DNA from: Acinetobacter equi
GTDB lineage: Bacteria; Pseudomonadota; Gammaproteobacteria; Pseudomonadales; Moraxellaceae
NCBI RefSeq assembly: GCF_001307195.1
Contig: NZ_CP012808.1
Location: 1,240,001 to 1,304,000 of the forward strand
DNA length: 64,000 bases
Reading direction: 5' to 3'
Made by a program: the position numbers and the translations under genes. Numbering within the stretch: the first letter of the stretch is position 1; each line of letters begins with the position of its first letter. Below, in pieces: positions 38,402-47,766 of the stretch. A model generated the notes under the pieces. The model saw only the letters and a program-made list of their open reading frames with translations. It was not told the origin of the DNA and ran no database searches.

Positions 38402-39094
38402 ATGCTGCATTCAAAAACGGTTAAAACGAAAGAGAGAATCCTACAGTTAAGTTTGCAACTGTTTAATGAACGTGGTGAACGTTCAGTGACAACAAATCAT
38501 ATTGCGGCTGAGCTTGGGATGAGTCCAGGAAATTTATATTATCATTTTCGCAATAAAAGCGAGATTATTAAAGAGCTGATGGAACAATATCAGCGCGAAA
38601 CATTAGATATGTTAGCTTTGCCAGATGATCGTCCACTCGATGCTAATGATAAAATTCGATATTTCCAAGTTTTAAGTAGTCAGCTATGGGCATATCGATT
38701 TTTACATCGTGATGTTTATCATTTAGTTGAAAATAATGAAGACTTTAGAAAAATGTATCCAAAATTTTCAGCTCAAGTTATGCAGCAAGGGCAGAAAATC
38801 TATAAAGCTTTTGTCAATGCAGGATTGATGGAGATGACGGATTCAGAAATTGAAGCTTTGACCATTAATTTATGGATTGTTTTAACAAACTGGACAAATT
38901 TCCTTTATATGTCTGGGCATATTACAGATTCTAATGTTTTAGAAGATAAATGGTTGTGGCAAGCATTACGTCAAATGGTCTTTTTAGAGGGTGCTTATTT
39001 GCGTGGTGAAAGTCGTAATACATATGAAGAATTACTGACAAGTTTGGGCTCTTCTGAGCTTTTTACGCAAATGAAAATGAATAGTTCTGAATAA
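38402..39094 (+). CDS. TetR-family transcriptional regulator
   Basis: A 230-residue repressor-type protein. The N-terminal helix-turn-helix is clear: RILQLSLQLFNERGERSVTT, HIAAELGMSPGNLYYHFRNKSEI. The C-terminal ligand-binding domain (about 75-225) is helical with several Trp residues (LWAYRFLHRDV, INLWIVLTNWTNFLYMSGH). It most probably controls the divergent aldehyde dehydrogenase gene, with an operator-like palindrome between them. The inducer is unknown. Confidence 0.92.
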   Translation: MLHSKTVKTKERILQLSLQLFNERGERSVTTNHIAAELGMSPGNLYYHFRNKSEIIKELMEQYQRETLDMLALPDDRPLDANDKIRYFQVLSSQLWAYRFLHRDVYHLVENNEDFRKMYPKFSAQVMQQGQKIYKAFVNAGLMEMTDSEIEALTINLWIVLTNWTNFLYMSGHITDSNVLEDKWLWQALRQMVFLEGAYLRGESRNTYEELLTSLGSSELFTQMKMNSSE

Positions 39095-39169
39095 GGCTAT
39101 TTAGAAAGCCGATAAAACGAGTTAGAATACTCCGCTTATTTTTACTTATAGATTAGTGACATTAACAAA

Positions 39170-40036
39170 ATGAATATGACGACTGCAAATACTGCGCGCT
39201 TACTCATTACTTGTGAAGATAAACCAGGTATTGTGCAAGCTGTATCGAGCTTTTTGTATCATCAAGGAGCAAATATTACTGCGCTTGATCAATATGCAAC
39301 AGAAGCTCAAGGCGGGCGTTATTTCATGCGCGTTGAGTTTGAATTAGATAATTTACAAAGCCGTAAAGATAATTTAACTCAGACGTTTGCATCTAATGTT
39401 GCAGAACGTTATAGCATGCAATGGCGTTTAGCTTTAGTGAGTGATGTGAAAAAAGTAGGTATTTTGGTTTCTAAAGTAGACCATGCCTTATTAGAGCTTT
39501 TATGGCGTCATGCTCGTGGTGGTTTACCTTGCGAGATTACTAAAGTTGTTTCAAATCATGAAACTTTACGTGAATCTGTTGAAAACTTTGGCATTCCATT
39601 TGAAGTTGTGCCTGTGAATAAAGACAATAAGCGTGAAGCTTATGCAGAAATTGATGAATTAATGAAAGGTAATGATTTATTAGTTCTCGCACGTTATATG
39701 CAAATTTTAGATGAAGAATTTGTTGCTAAGTGGGAAATGAAGGTGATTAATATTCATCACTCATTCTTGCCTGCATTTGTTGGTGCAAACCCATATAAGC
39801 AAGCACATGAAAAAGGTGTTAAATTAATTGGAGCTACAGCACATTATGTTACTGCTGATCTAGATCAAGGTCCAATTATTGAACAAGATGTGGAACGTGT
39901 AAGTCATGATTTTACAGTTGAACAATTAAGAGAGCTAGGTCAGGATGTTGAGCGTAACGTATTAGCACGTGCTGTAAAATGGCATTTGGAAGACCGAATC
40001 ATTGTAGATGGAAATAAAACAGTTGTTTTTCAATAA
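39170..40036 (+). CDS. purU: Formyltetrahydrofolate deformylase
   Basis: Hydrolyses 10-formyl-THF to formate and THF, balancing one-carbon pools. A 288-residue protein with an N-terminal ACT domain (LLITCEDKPGIVQAVSSFLY) and a formyltransferase domain. The latter has the catalytic NIHHSFLPAFVGANPYKQA and the Asp in VTADLDQGPIIEQDVERVSH. The Met three codons in is an alternative start. Followed by a strong terminator. Confidence 0.95.
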   Translation: MNMTTANTARLLITCEDKPGIVQAVSSFLYHQGANITALDQYATEAQGGRYFMRVEFELDNLQSRKDNLTQTFASNVAERYSMQWRLALVSDVKKVGILVSKVDHALLELLWRHARGGLPCEITKVVSNHETLRESVENFGIPFEVVPVNKDNKREAYAEIDELMKGNDLLVLARYMQILDEEFVAKWEMKVINIHHSFLPAFVGANPYKQAHEKGVKLIGATAHYVTADLDQGPIIEQDVERVSHDFTVEQLRELGQDVERNVLARAVKWHLEDRIIVDGNKTVVFQ

Positions 40037-40057
40037 TTGTTAATTTAACAAGAAAAA

Positions 40058-40084
40058 AAGCATGCGATTTAGCATGCTTTTTTA
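40058..40084 (+). terminator. Terminator of purU
   Basis: Stem AAGCATGC / GCATGCTT with a GATTTA loop, then seven T. Directly after purU. Confidence 0.85.
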
Positions 40085-40244
40085 TATCCATCAAAAAAAG
40101 CCATAAAAATATAATAATTAATAGTTGCAAATGAAAACACTTCTCATTTATCATTGCGCATACTTTAATAGTACGAACCGATGCAATTAATTGTTTATTC
40201 TGAACTAGAATAAATGTTAAATTCATTAAGGTCAGCGGAATTCA

Positions 40245-41021
40245 ATGAGCACATCTTCAGCCCCTATGATGCCAAATTTTACACCAATGAAAAAGAAAGT
40301 TATTGCTGTTATTGCAGCGGTAATTATTGGTCATACTGGTATGATGTGGGCACTAAAGAATGTCAAACCTATAGAATTAAAGCCCCTAGAAAAAGAGCCT
40401 CTAAAAGTTCGGTTTGTTAAAATTCAAGAGCAGCCTAAACCTAAAATTGAGCCTGAAAAAGAAAAACCTAAGCCAAAAGAAGTTAAAATTGTAGAAAAGA
40501 AATTACCACCACCACCTTCTAAAAAAGTGGAAAAAATTGAACAGGCGAAAACTCCTGAACCTCAAAAACAGGTTAATAAACCAGTAGAATCTTCTGTTCA
40601 GTCAAATATTATTACGACTAATTCTTCTGAGAAAAAAATTACTACTCCAGTAGTAGAGCCCGTGAATGTTCCTGTTGAGAATCCAACACCTAAACCAGCT
40701 GCTGCACCTGCTACACAAAAAGGTCCAAAAACTGTATCTGTTGGTAGCGGTATTGAATGGAGATCGTCACCTAAACCAAATGTAAATGCTTTACAACGTA
40801 AAAATAGAGATTCATTAGGTCAAACATTTAATGTTGTTGTACGTATTAATGCTGATGAAAAAGGTAATATAACATCGGCTATACTTGTTAAAAAAAGTGA
40901 AAATGAATCTGTAAATAATGAAGTAATACGAGCAGTTAAGGCAGCAAAATTTAAACCGTATAAAGAGGGTGGTGTAGCCTATCCAATTGTAGCGGATCAA
41001 CCTTTTTCAATTAAACTCTGA
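40245..41021 (+). CDS. tonB: TonB-type energy transducer
   Basis: Transmits proton-motive-force energy from the inner membrane to TonB-dependent outer-membrane receptors. The 258-residue protein has one N-terminal membrane helix (about 18-36, VIAVIAAVIIGHTGMMWAL), a long Pro/Lys/Glu-rich linker spanning the periplasm (about 50-165), and a C-terminal TonB domain (FNVVVRINADEKGNITSAIL, VIRAVKAAKFKPY). It lies upstream of exbB-exbD in one operon. The receptor it serves is not in this window. AGCGG precedes the ATG. Confidence 0.92.
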   Translation: MSTSSAPMMPNFTPMKKKVIAVIAAVIIGHTGMMWALKNVKPIELKPLEKEPLKVRFVKIQEQPKPKIEPEKEKPKPKEVKIVEKKLPPPPSKKVEKIEQAKTPEPQKQVNKPVESSVQSNIITTNSSEKKITTPVVEPVNVPVENPTPKPAAAPATQKGPKTVSVGSGIEWRSSPKPNVNALQRKNRDSLGQTFNVVVRINADEKGNITSAILVKKSENESVNNEVIRAVKAAKFKPYKEGGVAYPIVADQPFSIKL

Positions 41022-41048
41022 TTATCCAGATCACCAAGGAGTTCGAGT

Positions 41049-41672
41049 ATGAACTTTTCAGTTTATTGGCAACATGCTGATGCAGTTAGTAAAACGCTGT
41101 ATTTCGTGTTATTGGCAATGTCTATTGCGACATGGACAATTGTAATTTTACGATTGATGGGCACTCGCCAACTTAAACAATTAGCTTATGCTCAACTTTC
41201 AAATGCTTTACAAGCATTAAAAGCAAAATTAAAACCTTTGTCTTTTGAGCAACGTAAAGCGGTTGCAGAACAAGCGTTATTACGCCAAATTGCAACAGAA
41301 AAAGCATCAGCTGAAAAAGGTGTATCTGTTTTAGGTACGATTGCTTCTTTAGCACCTTTTGTTGGCTTGTTTGGTACCGTTTGGGGTATTTTTCATGCAC
41401 TCGTTGCTGTAGGTAAAAGTGGTCAAGCTGGTTTAGCACAAGTAGCAACCCCCGTTGGTGAGGCACTGATTATGACTGGTTTTGGTCTCGCTGTTGCAAT
41501 TCCTGCTGTAATTGCTTACAACATCTGTATGCGTTATAACCGTACATTATCAAATGAGCTACAAGATCATGCTCATAGCTTATTAATTGATACGATGTTG
41601 CAGCAAGATTCATCAGTTCAAAAAGCTGAAGCGAGCGCAACCCAAGAAGGTTTAGTTGGAGGTCAAGCTTAA
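41049..41672 (+). CDS. exbB: ExbB proton-channel subunit
   Basis: MotA/TolQ/ExbB family subunit of the TonB motor. The 207-residue protein has three membrane helices (about 16-36, 93-120 and 135-160); SVLGTIASLAPFVGLFGTVWGI and the following helix (PVGEALIMTGFGLAVAIPAVIAYN) are the conserved core. The stop codon overlaps the exbD start (TAATG), indicating translational coupling. Confidence 0.94.
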   Translation: MNFSVYWQHADAVSKTLYFVLLAMSIATWTIVILRLMGTRQLKQLAYAQLSNALQALKAKLKPLSFEQRKAVAEQALLRQIATEKASAEKGVSVLGTIASLAPFVGLFGTVWGIFHALVAVGKSGQAGLAQVATPVGEALIMTGFGLAVAIPAVIAYNICMRYNRTLSNELQDHAHSLLIDTMLQQDSSVQKAEASATQEGLVGGQA

Positions 41673-42076
41673 TGGCTTTTCAATTGGGTGAGGACAATGA
41701 TGGTGGTATGAATGAGATGAATCTCATTCCACTTATCGACATTATGTTGGTATTGATGATCATCTTTTTGGTGACTGCAACCGTTGCCAACCCATCGATT
41801 CCATTAACTTTGCCACAAACAGCAGCTGAGGTTGTAGATCAGCCACCCAAAGCAATAACAGTGAGCATTAATGCAAATAATCAAGTTGCTTGGGATGATC
41901 AAGTGATCAGTCTTGATGAGTTGAAAACTCGTTTACAAGAAGCTGGTCAAGAACCACAAAAACCAACAGTACAGCTTCGTGCAGATAAAGAAGCAAAATA
42001 TGATACTGTTGCACAAGTGATGTCACATGCGAGTGAAGCCGGACTCAGTGATATAGCATTTGTAAGTGATAATTAA
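41672..42076 (+). CDS. exbD: ExbD proton-channel subunit
   Basis: TolR/ExbD family partner. In 134 residues it has one membrane helix (about 16-38: MNLIPLIDIMLVLMIIFLVT) containing the proton-carrying Asp in LIDIMLV, and a periplasmic domain ending with VMSHASEAGLSDIAFVSD. Starts inside the exbB stop codon. Ends the tonB-exbB-exbD operon, followed by a terminator. Confidence 0.94.
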   Translation: MAFQLGEDNDGGMNEMNLIPLIDIMLVLMIIFLVTATVANPSIPLTLPQTAAEVVDQPPKAITVSINANNQVAWDDQVISLDELKTRLQEAGQEPQKPTVQLRADKEAKYDTVAQVMSHASEAGLSDIAFVSDN

Positions 42077-42094
42077 TTTAAAAATAATATTAAG

Positions 42095-42121
42095 AAGCGA
42101 TCAATTATGATCGCTTTTTTT
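42095..42121 (+). terminator. Terminator of tonB-exbB-exbD
   Basis: Stem AAGCGATCA / TGATCGCTT with an ATTA loop followed by T-run. Confidence 0.87.
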
Positions 42122-42232
42122 GTTGATTTCTAAAAAGACATACTTTTATTAGTCATATTTTTTAATAAAAATATCCTTAATTAGATCTATATTTAATTTA
42201 AGGTAGCATTATAGTATGCAAGTTACATTTTT

Positions 42233-43177
42233 GTGAGTAATACAGTGGAACTGCGTAAGCAGCTAGATGCACAAGCATCTGGCTTAATGATTTTATTGTG
42301 TATGATTTGGGGTATTCAACAAGTTGCGATTAAGCTTGCTGCACCTGATATTTCTCCAATGATGCAAATTGCAATACGATCAGGTTTAGCAGCTTTACTT
42401 ATTTTTCCTTTAATTAAAATTAGCCATTTCAAAAATTTATATGCAAAAGAATATTTATTACCAGGAATTTGGTTAGGTATTTTATTTTCGGTTGAATATC
42501 TTTTTGTAGCGGAAGCATTACGTTATACCTCTGCATCACACACTGTTGTTTTGCTTTATACAGCACCTATTTTTGTGGCTTTGGGCTTACATTGGAAATT
42601 ACCGTCAGAAAAATTATCTTTCATTCAATGGGGTGGGATTCTTCTGGCATTTTTAGGCATCGTACTTTCTTTTATTCGATCAGATCATCAAACAGAAACA
42701 GCATTAAGCCAAATCTTATATGGTGATTTTATGGCACTTATGGGAGGTGTGATGTGGGCGCTGACAACAATTTCTTTACGCTTAACTAAGCTTTCAGAAG
42801 TACATCCGACTCAGACTCTGTTTTATCAGCTTATTAGTGCTTTTATTATTTTATTACCCACAACATTTTTGATGAATCAAACCTCCATTCTATGGTCGAC
42901 AACTGCAATTTGGAGCATGATATTTCAAGTATTTATTATGTCTTTATTTAGCCTGATTTTGTGGTTTTGGTTATTAAGAAATTATTTAGCAAATGCACTT
43001 GGTGTTTTTTCATTTTTAACGCCAGTCTTTGGAATGATTTTCGGGGTGATGTTTTTAAATGAGCATATTGAATTAAATTTTATTTTGGGCTCAATACTCG
43101 TAATGCTTGGAATTATGATTGTGAGTTTGCATAAGTGGATTAAACGCGCATTTCAATTTTCGAAGTTAATATCTTAA
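42233..43177 (+). CDS. EamA-family (DMT) transporter
   Basis: A 314-residue membrane protein with ten predicted helices in two EamA repeats (about 18-147 and 168-300). The start is GTG (MSNTVELRKQ); another GTG four codons on is possible. Motifs such as TSASHTVVLLYTAPIFVALG and SFLTPVFGMIFGVMFLNEH are typical of DMT exporters. The substrate is unknown. A second, different EamA gene follows after about 10 bases, so they form an operon of two exporters. Confidence 0.88.
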   Translation: MSNTVELRKQLDAQASGLMILLCMIWGIQQVAIKLAAPDISPMMQIAIRSGLAALLIFPLIKISHFKNLYAKEYLLPGIWLGILFSVEYLFVAEALRYTSASHTVVLLYTAPIFVALGLHWKLPSEKLSFIQWGGILLAFLGIVLSFIRSDHQTETALSQILYGDFMALMGGVMWALTTISLRLTKLSEVHPTQTLFYQLISAFIILLPTTFLMNQTSILWSTTAIWSMIFQVFIMSLFSLILWFWLLRNYLANALGVFSFLTPVFGMIFGVMFLNEHIELNFILGSILVMLGIMIVSLHKWIKRAFQFSKLIS

Positions 43178-43187
43178 GTGCTGTAAT

Positions 43188-44072
43188 ATGATGAATATGA
43201 CTCAAAAATATACTTGGATTGGTCTATCTTCAATTTTGATTTGGGCAAGTCTTGTTGCTGTGGTAAAGCTTATTACAGATGATTTAACTCCAATTTCAGG
43301 CATCGCATTAATTTATACATTCAGTGCTTTTGCAATTTTAATTTTAAATAAATTTCCATCTATTCGGCAAATGCCTAAAGCATATTTATATGGTTGTGGT
43401 GCGTTATTTGTTGGTTATGAAGTTTTATTTCTTATCGCAATTGCATTTTCTCATAGTCATGAGGAAGTGCTTGTAATTGCAATGATTAATTATTTGTGGC
43501 CACCTATTACAATTCTATTTTCAATTTTTGCCCAACAATTAAAGTTTCATTGGTTGGTGATCGTTGGTTTTATTATTGCTGTTATCGGATTACTTTTGGT
43601 CGTCAATCCTAAAGTATTTGAATTTACTAGATTTAGTGCAATCATCATGCAAAATCCTAAAGCATATACTTTTGCTTTTATTGGTGCTTTATTGTGGCCT
43701 AGTTATAGTGTACTGACAAAAAAATATGCACAAGGCTTTAATGCTGTGCCATTATTTTTCTTGGTAACTGCATTTACCTTATGGGGATTACATTTTTATC
43801 TTGGTGAGTCTTTTATTTTGCCAAGTTTACCTATGTGGTTGCTGATTATAATGACAGGATCTTTGATTGGTATTGCATATAGTAATTGGAATCAAAGTAT
43901 TCAATTTGGCAATATTCAATTATTGATCTTAGCGACATATTTTATGCCAATTCTTTCATCTTTAATGTCGATGATGATTTTAAATGTTTATCCTTCCATA
44001 TCGTTTTGGATGGGTAGTTTGTTGGTTTCGATTGGTGCTTTAATTTGTTGGAAAAGTACTTCAGAAGTATAA
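43188..44072 (+). CDS. DMT transporter, YddG-like (aromatic amino acid exporter)
   Basis: A 294-residue membrane protein with ten predicted helices. The opening KYTWIGLSSILIWASLVAVVK and EVLVIAMINYLWPPITILFS match the YddG group, which exports aromatic amino acids and other metabolites. It directly follows another EamA gene and shares its transcript. Substrate assignment is by family resemblance only. Confidence 0.85.
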   Translation: MMNMTQKYTWIGLSSILIWASLVAVVKLITDDLTPISGIALIYTFSAFAILILNKFPSIRQMPKAYLYGCGALFVGYEVLFLIAIAFSHSHEEVLVIAMINYLWPPITILFSIFAQQLKFHWLVIVGFIIAVIGLLLVVNPKVFEFTRFSAIIMQNPKAYTFAFIGALLWPSYSVLTKKYAQGFNAVPLFFLVTAFTLWGLHFYLGESFILPSLPMWLLIIMTGSLIGIAYSNWNQSIQFGNIQLLILATYFMPILSSLMSMMILNVYPSISFWMGSLLVSIGALICWKSTSEV

Positions 44073-44073
44073 A

Positions 44074-44096
44074 AAAAGCCCTAAAAAGGGCTTTTA
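44074..44096. terminator. Bidirectional terminator
   Basis: AAAAGCCCT, short A-loop, AGGGCTTTT; T-run on one side and A-run on the other. Serves the convergent yddG-like and yihY-like genes. Confidence 0.85.
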
Positions 44097-44100
44097 TAAA

Positions 44101-45348
44101 TTATTTTTGTTCAAAAATAGTGGACAGTGGAATAGAGAGTTTTGCTGCAAGATATTGGTCAGATTCTAATAATTGAGGAATCAATTTTTCCATCCAAGGT
44201 TCACGAAGCACAATATTTTCAATATCGGTTTGATTTGGTAGTGGATAAGGCAATTGCTGATAAAAAGCCCAAAAATTTACTTGGGATAAATTTCGAACCA
44301 ATGCGTATTTATTATCATCTGTACGCTTAATTAAATTCTGTTGTTCTAACATGAGAATAAAAGAGGGTAGCGCACCTGCTTCATCGCAACCGAGAATATC
44401 TAAGGCTTCGACTTCGGTGACGCTATTTCCTGTTTGTTGACGTTCATAAAATAAATTGAGTAAACTAAGTAGCATAATAACAGGATGACGTTTAGTATTT
44501 TTCCCCGCATGGAATGCTGTAATTCCATAGCTAATTTCTACACCCATTAAAATGATATTCCACGTTAAAAATACCCATAATAAGAAAATAGGAATTGCTG
44601 CAAATGCACCATAAATAATTTGATAACTCGTAAAATTCGTCATAATGACGCCAAAAAGATTTTTTAAAAGTTCAAAAATAACAGATGCGAAAATACCTGA
44701 AATAAAGGCAGCTTTAATAGGAACATTACGATTTGGAATAGTCCAATAGAGAATAAAAAAGCCTAAAATAGTGAGTGCAAAAGAAATAGTCCAAAGAATT
44801 AAAGCACCATTGAGCTCATATCCTGCAAAATTATTACTTAAAACATTGAGAGAAGCTAAGGTTGATGAAATAACAAATGCACTGCCTAAAAGAATTGGAC
44901 CTAGAGAAATAATTGTCCAATAGCGCATAAATCCTAAGATTCCGCCACGCGTTTCTTTCACACGCCAAATTCGATTAAAGACTGTTTCAATACTAGTTAG
45001 CATCATTACTGTAGTAAAAAATAAAAAGAGCACACCAATAATGGTTAAATTACTCGATTTATCAGTAAAAGCATTAAGTGCTTTATCAAAGGCTATTGTT
45101 GTTTTAGGTAAAAAATTACTATAAATGAGCTGTTGTAGCTGCTGTCTTGCTGGCTCTAAGGCTTTAATTGAAGAAATAATCACAAGAAAAACAGTAAGCA
45201 TGGGTACAACAGCAAAAAGTGTTGTATAAGTCAATGAGCCGGCCATTTCTCTACAACGATCAGCTTCAAAACGTCTGAATACAAACAGTATAAATTGAAA
45301 CCAAGTTTGATTATAAAAAGGAAGCTTTTTCAAATATTCAGCGATCAT
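44101..45348 (-). CDS. YihY/BrkB family membrane protein
   Basis: A 415-residue inner-membrane protein of the YihY/virulence factor BrkB family. Once annotated as RNase BN, this family is not a nuclease. About six helices (residues 40-275), with RCREMAGSLTYTTLFAVVPM and NRIWRVKETRGG motifs, then a C-terminal cytoplasmic winged-helix-like domain (about 295-400). A single gene; role unknown (envelope or stress). Confidence 0.9.
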   Translation of the reverse strand: MIAEYLKKLPFYNQTWFQFILFVFRRFEADRCREMAGSLTYTTLFAVVPMLTVFLVIISSIKALEPARQQLQQLIYSNFLPKTTIAFDKALNAFTDKSSNLTIIGVLFLFFTTVMMLTSIETVFNRIWRVKETRGGILGFMRYWTIISLGPILLGSAFVISSTLASLNVLSNNFAGYELNGALILWTISFALTILGFFILYWTIPNRNVPIKAAFISGIFASVIFELLKNLFGVIMTNFTSYQIIYGAFAAIPIFLLWVFLTWNIILMGVEISYGITAFHAGKNTKRHPVIMLLSLLNLFYERQQTGNSVTEVEALDILGCDEAGALPSFILMLEQQNLIKRTDDNKYALVRNLSQVNFWAFYQQLPYPLPNQTDIENIVLREPWMEKLIPQLLESDQYLAAKLSIPLSTIFEQK

Positions 45349-45462
45349 ACTTATGTTCGTCTCAATTGTTTTTAATGATATTTCTACAAATCCTTAGCGA
45401 AGTTTACCAAATAAAACGGAAAATACCGTATAGTTTTAATATTTGGTTTAGTTAATAAAAAT

Positions 45463-46053
45463 ATGCAACCTTATATTTTAGTTTTGTATTACAGCAAATA
45501 TGGTTCAACAAAGGAAATGGCACATTTTATTGCCAATGGTGTTGAATCTACTGGAATGGCAGTCAAAATTCGTACTGTTCCAAATATTTCTACAGTGGTT
45601 AAACAGGCTGAAGCAAGTATTCCTGATGAGGGAGATATTTACTGTACATTGGATGATTTAGCTCATTGTTCTGGTTTGGCTCTAGGCTCGCCAACACGCT
45701 TTGGCAATATGGCATCGGAAATGAAATACTTTTTAGATCAAACCACAAGTTTATGGCTGAGTGGAGCATTGCATAATAAACCAGCTTGTATATTTACTTC
45801 ATCAGGTTCTATGCATGGAGGTCAAGAGAGTACATTGCTTACGATGCTACCACCTTTATTTCATCATGGGATGATGATTATGGGGTTGACGAATGCGACA
45901 CCTGCACTATCAAATACAAAAACAGGTGGAACACCTTATGGTGCTAGTCATGTGAGCGGTGCGAGACATGATCAAACAATTAGTCAAGATGAACGTACTT
46001 TGTGTGAAGAGCAAGGTAAAAGATTGGCTGAGGTTGCATTAAAATTATTATAA
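45463..46053 (+). CDS. wrbA: NAD(P)H:quinone oxidoreductase, WrbA family
   Basis: A 196-residue flavodoxin-fold protein reducing quinones with two electrons. The N-terminal phosphate-binding loop is YSKYGSTKEMAHFI; the flavin-binding middle is GSPTRFGNMASEMKYFLDQT, and FTSSGSMHGGQESTLLTML follows, all WrbA signatures. A strong terminator separates it from the convergent glycan-related genes. Confidence 0.93.
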   Translation: MQPYILVLYYSKYGSTKEMAHFIANGVESTGMAVKIRTVPNISTVVKQAEASIPDEGDIYCTLDDLAHCSGLALGSPTRFGNMASEMKYFLDQTTSLWLSGALHNKPACIFTSSGSMHGGQESTLLTMLPPLFHHGMMIMGLTNATPALSNTKTGGTPYGASHVSGARHDQTISQDERTLCEEQGKRLAEVALKLL

Positions 46054-46056
46054 AAA

Positions 46057-46099
46057 AAAGAGGTTAATACTATATTTAAGTAGTATTAATCTCTTTTTT
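46057..46099. terminator. Long bidirectional terminator
   Basis: AAAGAGGTTAATACTA pairs with TAGTATTAATCTCTTT (one G-U) with an 8-base loop, then TTTT. It closes wrbA (plus) and the membrane-protein gene (minus). Confidence 0.85.
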
Positions 46100-46111
46100 C
46101 TTATTTGAAAT

Positions 46112-47311
46112 TTAATTTAAGAAATTTAATTTTTTTTGAGTATCAATCGGAAGATTTTTACTTGAGAGTCCGCCGCTATTTACTTTGTGGATATGAGGAT
46201 AAAGATTAATGACGCCCAAGGGACCTAGAAATAGAGATAATGTACAATAAATAATAATATTTTTTCTATATTTTATTAAATTATCTCGTAATTGAGAGTT
46301 ACTGATTAGTTTTTTATTAATCAGATAAGTAAATAAGATAAAAAAATTAAAAAGAAATAAGCTGATCCATCGAAAGTAGTCATATGCAATTAGACTGAGT
46401 GCTAATGGTGACATTGTAAAAATAAAATAATATAAGTAAGAAGTTTTACTTATTGATATTGTTATTAACCTAATTACTGGATAAATAATGATAAGACTTA
46501 GAATAATAGGGATGAAGGTTTTTCTTTCAATGAGTGAATGCCAATTCATTAAAAGATTCTCATATAAACTGAGAGAAGTTGTTCTAAATGCAAACTCATT
46601 ATATCCACGGTACTCTTCATAAGTTGAAATAAGTTTTTCTAAGTGTAGTGTGTTTATTTTTCCAAAATGTGAAATAAGTGTAATTGAAATAATTGATAAT
46701 GCTAGGAAAACAATAATAGGAATTATTTTTTTATATTCTAAATAGTAGATGGATAAAATGAGAGGTAGGAATATAATTATTCCTGCTTCATGTGTTATTG
46801 TTATAAGTGGAATGATTAGTAAAATGTATAAGCTAGATATAATATAGCTTTTTATTTTTATTAAAATGAAAAGAAATAGTAGTGTTAATATTTGGAATAT
46901 TTGATCAAACCTTCCTGCCTCTAAAATAAATTCAGATAATGTAAAAGAACAAAAGAAAAAACAACTAATATATAGGATTATATTTTTTTTACTTAAATTA
47001 GTTTTTTTTAGAATATTAAGAATTAATATGTATAGAAGGTAATAGAGTATAAGAACAATAGAAAAAGAGATGGAGCGAATACTATTATAGTTTTTATTTA
47101 AATTTAATTGATTGAAAATTTCACCAATGAAACCCCGTTGCATAAATCCATATTCATAACTAAATAGCCATGTACTATACATATAGGGGTCAAGGGTTAG
47201 ACTAAAGTCAAGACTATAAACTCTACTATGAATAAATAGAACAATAGTTAAGATTAAAAATGGAGTAAATAAATAAAGTTGGATTTTTTCATTTTTAAAA
47301 AGCTGTAACAT
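46112..47311 (-). CDS. Large polytopic membrane protein, candidate GT-C glycosyltransferase
   Basis: A 399-residue protein dominated by Ile/Leu/Phe-rich helices (ten or more predicted). The first loop after helix 1 carries acidic DPYMYSTWLFSYEYGF followed by MQRGFIGEIF. An acidic residue in the first periplasmic loop is the usual catalytic feature of GT-C enzymes that use lipid-phosphate sugars. I recognise no named family. It is the last gene of a minus-strand set with a PAP2-like and a UbiA-like gene, so it may transfer the pentofuranose that this locus seems to make. It looks even more A/T-rich than its neighbours, suggesting a horizontal origin. Confidence 0.65.
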   Translation of the reverse strand: MLQLFKNEKIQLYLFTPFLILTIVLFIHSRVYSLDFSLTLDPYMYSTWLFSYEYGFMQRGFIGEIFNQLNLNKNYNSIRSISFSIVLILYYLLYILILNILKKTNLSKKNIILYISCFFFCSFTLSEFILEAGRFDQIFQILTLLFLFILIKIKSYIISSLYILLIIPLITITHEAGIIIFLPLILSIYYLEYKKIIPIIVFLALSIISITLISHFGKINTLHLEKLISTYEEYRGYNEFAFRTTSLSLYENLLMNWHSLIERKTFIPIILSLIIIYPVIRLITISISKTSYLYYFIFTMSPLALSLIAYDYFRWISLFLFNFFILFTYLINKKLISNSQLRDNLIKYRKNIIIYCTLSLFLGPLGVINLYPHIHKVNSGGLSSKNLPIDTQKKLNFLN

Positions 47312-47314
47312 AAC

Positions 47315-47755
47315 TTAAATCCAACACTTCATTGTTGAAACGATGTATAGTAAATAAGCCACACATATGCCTATAATAATTCCACCTAAAATTTCTAAAC
47401 GAGTGTGCCCCATACGTTCACGCAAATTTGGTTTTATAATTAAATTCTCACTTAAGGTATTAATAGCTTTGGCATGTTTTCCAACTTGTTGTCTAAGACT
47501 GTTTGCATCTAAAAGTACAATAAAAGATAGAGTCAAAGCGACACCAAAAGCAGGTGTATTTAAGCCTTCTTTAAATGCAATAAGTGCTGTAGTACTACTG
47601 ACAATCGCACTATGATTGCTTGGCATTCCACCATAACCGACAAGTCCAAATGCTAGTTTTTTAGCCTTTATACTATTAATAAAAAACTTTAAGCAACCTG
47701 CGCTTAGCCATGCACAAAATGGTGTGATTAAATAAATAAAATAATTTAATTGCAT
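47315..47755 (-). CDS. Divergent PAP2 family phosphatase (DUF212/YuiD-like)
   Basis: About 146 residues from MQLNYFIYLITPFCAWLSAG, chosen because the longer frame overlaps the UbiA-like gene and adds an odd tail. Phosphatase motifs are GYGGMPSNHSAIVSS and LDANSLRQQVGKHA, the divergent PAP2 signature, within four membrane helices. By analogy to Mycobacterium Rv3807c it may dephosphorylate polyprenyl-phosphoryl-5-phosphoribose. It lies between the UbiA-like and GT-C-like genes with gaps of about 11 and 3 bases, so one operon is likely. Confidence 0.85.
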   Translation of the reverse strand: MQLNYFIYLITPFCAWLSAGCLKFFINSIKAKKLAFGLVGYGGMPSNHSAIVSSTTALIAFKEGLNTPAFGVALTLSFIVLLDANSLRQQVGKHAKAINTLSENLIIKPNLRERMGHTRLEILGGIIIGICVAYLLYIVSTMKCWI

Positions 47756-47766
47756 TCTATATATCT

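Noticed and set aside
39095..39169. Small stem (GGCTATTTAGAAAGCC) ahead of purU as a riboswitch
   Set aside because: Too short and lacking any known aptamer features, such as tandem glycine motifs.
40129..40155. Fur-box-like sequence upstream of tonB
   Set aside because: Only one half (TTATCATT) resembles the consensus; the other half does not match, so I do not call an operator.
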